From the NCBI GenBank assembly GCA_015654495.1, contig JAATGW010000001.1:1-7633 (forward strand): a stretch of DNA of 7,633 bases. Reading direction: 5' to 3'. The notes beneath the pieces were generated by a model. That model had not been told where the DNA came from and did no database searches. It worked only from the letters and a program-made list of their open reading frames with translations. This document shows, one piece after another, positions 7,433 through 7,633 of the stretch; the stretch's first letter is position 1; each line of letters opens with the position of its first letter. This stretch comes from Chitinophagales bacterium. GTDB lineage: Bacteria > Bacteroidota > Bacteroidia > Chitinophagales > Chitinophagaceae. Both the position numbers and the translations under genes were made by a program.

Positions 7433-7452
7433 TTGATCAAAAGAGCCTTTTG
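7433..7452. other. Short inverted repeats downstream of the LytTR gene
   Basis: A perfect palindrome TTGATCAA (7433-7440) abuts and overlaps a perfect 6-bp inverted repeat CAAAAG-AGC-CTTTTG (7438-7452). On the minus strand the hairpin lies 28 nt after the LytTR stop. It is AU-rich with a 3-nt loop and no U-tract follows, so it would be at best a weak terminator. A protein-binding site in front of the hydrolase gene is the alternative. Such short repeats can arise by chance. Confidence 0.25.
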
Positions 7453-7480
7453 CGTGAGTGAAACAATAGTCGTATCTGAT

Positions 7481-7633
7481 TTACATCAGCTGGTTCATCA
7501 ATTCATCTTTCTTATTTTTCGAAACAGGAATTTTCATCTTATTTTTCATTACCAGGTAGCCTCCATCGCCGAGGATAAATTCCTTTACTTCAGCAAGGTT
7601 TACAAGGTGAGAATGATGAGGCCTGTAAAAATT
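7481..7633 (-). CDS. C-terminal fragment of a LytTR-type DNA-binding response regulator, cut by the window edge
   Basis: Reading the minus strand from the right edge gives 50 residues and a TAA stop at 7481-7483. The sequence carries the typical end of a LytTR domain: FYRPHHSHLVNL (the F-R-x-H-x-S-x-L-V-N-L signature), then EVKEFILGDGGYLVM and KIPVSKNKKDELMNQL, matching the family pattern of a GG-turn strand followed by I-x-V-S-[RK]-x-x-[KR] and a closing helix. LytTR domains bind DNA through beta-strands and usually follow a receiver domain in AlgR/AgrA/LytR regulators; whether a receiver is present here cannot be seen. It lies on the opposite strand from the kdp kinase, with an unrelated gene between them, so it is not an obvious KdpE substitute. 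The usual partner for such regulators in Bacteroidota is a LytS/YpdA-type kinase encoded nearby, here off-window. Confidence 0.88.
   Translation of the reverse strand, partial: NFYRPHHSHLVNLAEVKEFILGDGGYLVMKNKMKIPVSKNKKDELMNQLM

Noticed and set aside
7419..7633. Plus-strand open frame beginning ATG GAT AAA and running off the right edge
   Set aside because: It is antisense to the LytTR domain, whose minus-strand translation matches the family signature closely; the plus-strand product has no recognisable features.

Overview
The window looks like a piece of a Bacteroidota chromosome. The evidence is a moderate AT-rich composition, A-rich leaders without clear Shine-Dalgarno sequences, a signal peptide ending in Ala-Gln, a LytTR-type regulator, and a kdp operon whose arrangement I associate with that phylum: a beta-barrel gene after kdpC and a KdpD without its kinase half. 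This placement is an inference from protein character; no marker gene for taxonomy is present.

Layout. Positions 2-6418 (+) hold five tightly packed genes that read as one transcript: the 3' 95% of kdpB (ATPase subunit of the high-affinity K+ pump), kdpC, a porin-like outer-membrane beta-barrel, a sensor-only kdpD (ATP-binding plus USP domain), and a separate membrane histidine kinase with its own periplasmic sensor, HAMP and PAS domains. Spacers are 19 nt (kdpB-kdpC) and 7 nt (kdpC-barrel). The next two junctions overlap as TAATG (1 nt) and ATGA (4 nt). kdpA, the operon promoter and any kdpE-like response regulator must lie upstream of the window or elsewhere. Convergent to this operon, at 6460-7344 (-), is an alpha/beta-hydrolase-fold protein in which all three catalytic positions appear substituted. 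After a 136-nt non-coding gap, the C-terminal 50 residues of a LytTR DNA-binding domain (7481-7633, -) run off the right edge.

How the genes work together. The operon appears to combine the inner-membrane K+ pump (KdpB/KdpC with off-window KdpA), a possible outer-membrane entry route (the beta-barrel), and a two-protein sensor. In that sensor the cytosolic KdpD module probably acts on, or with, the separately encoded kinase, whereas in E. coli KdpD both halves are one 894-residue chain. No CRISPR array, mobile element, tRNA/rRNA or long repeat was seen. The main points of interest are the split KdpD, the barrel gene inside the K+-transport operon, and the likely pseudoenzyme hydrolase.
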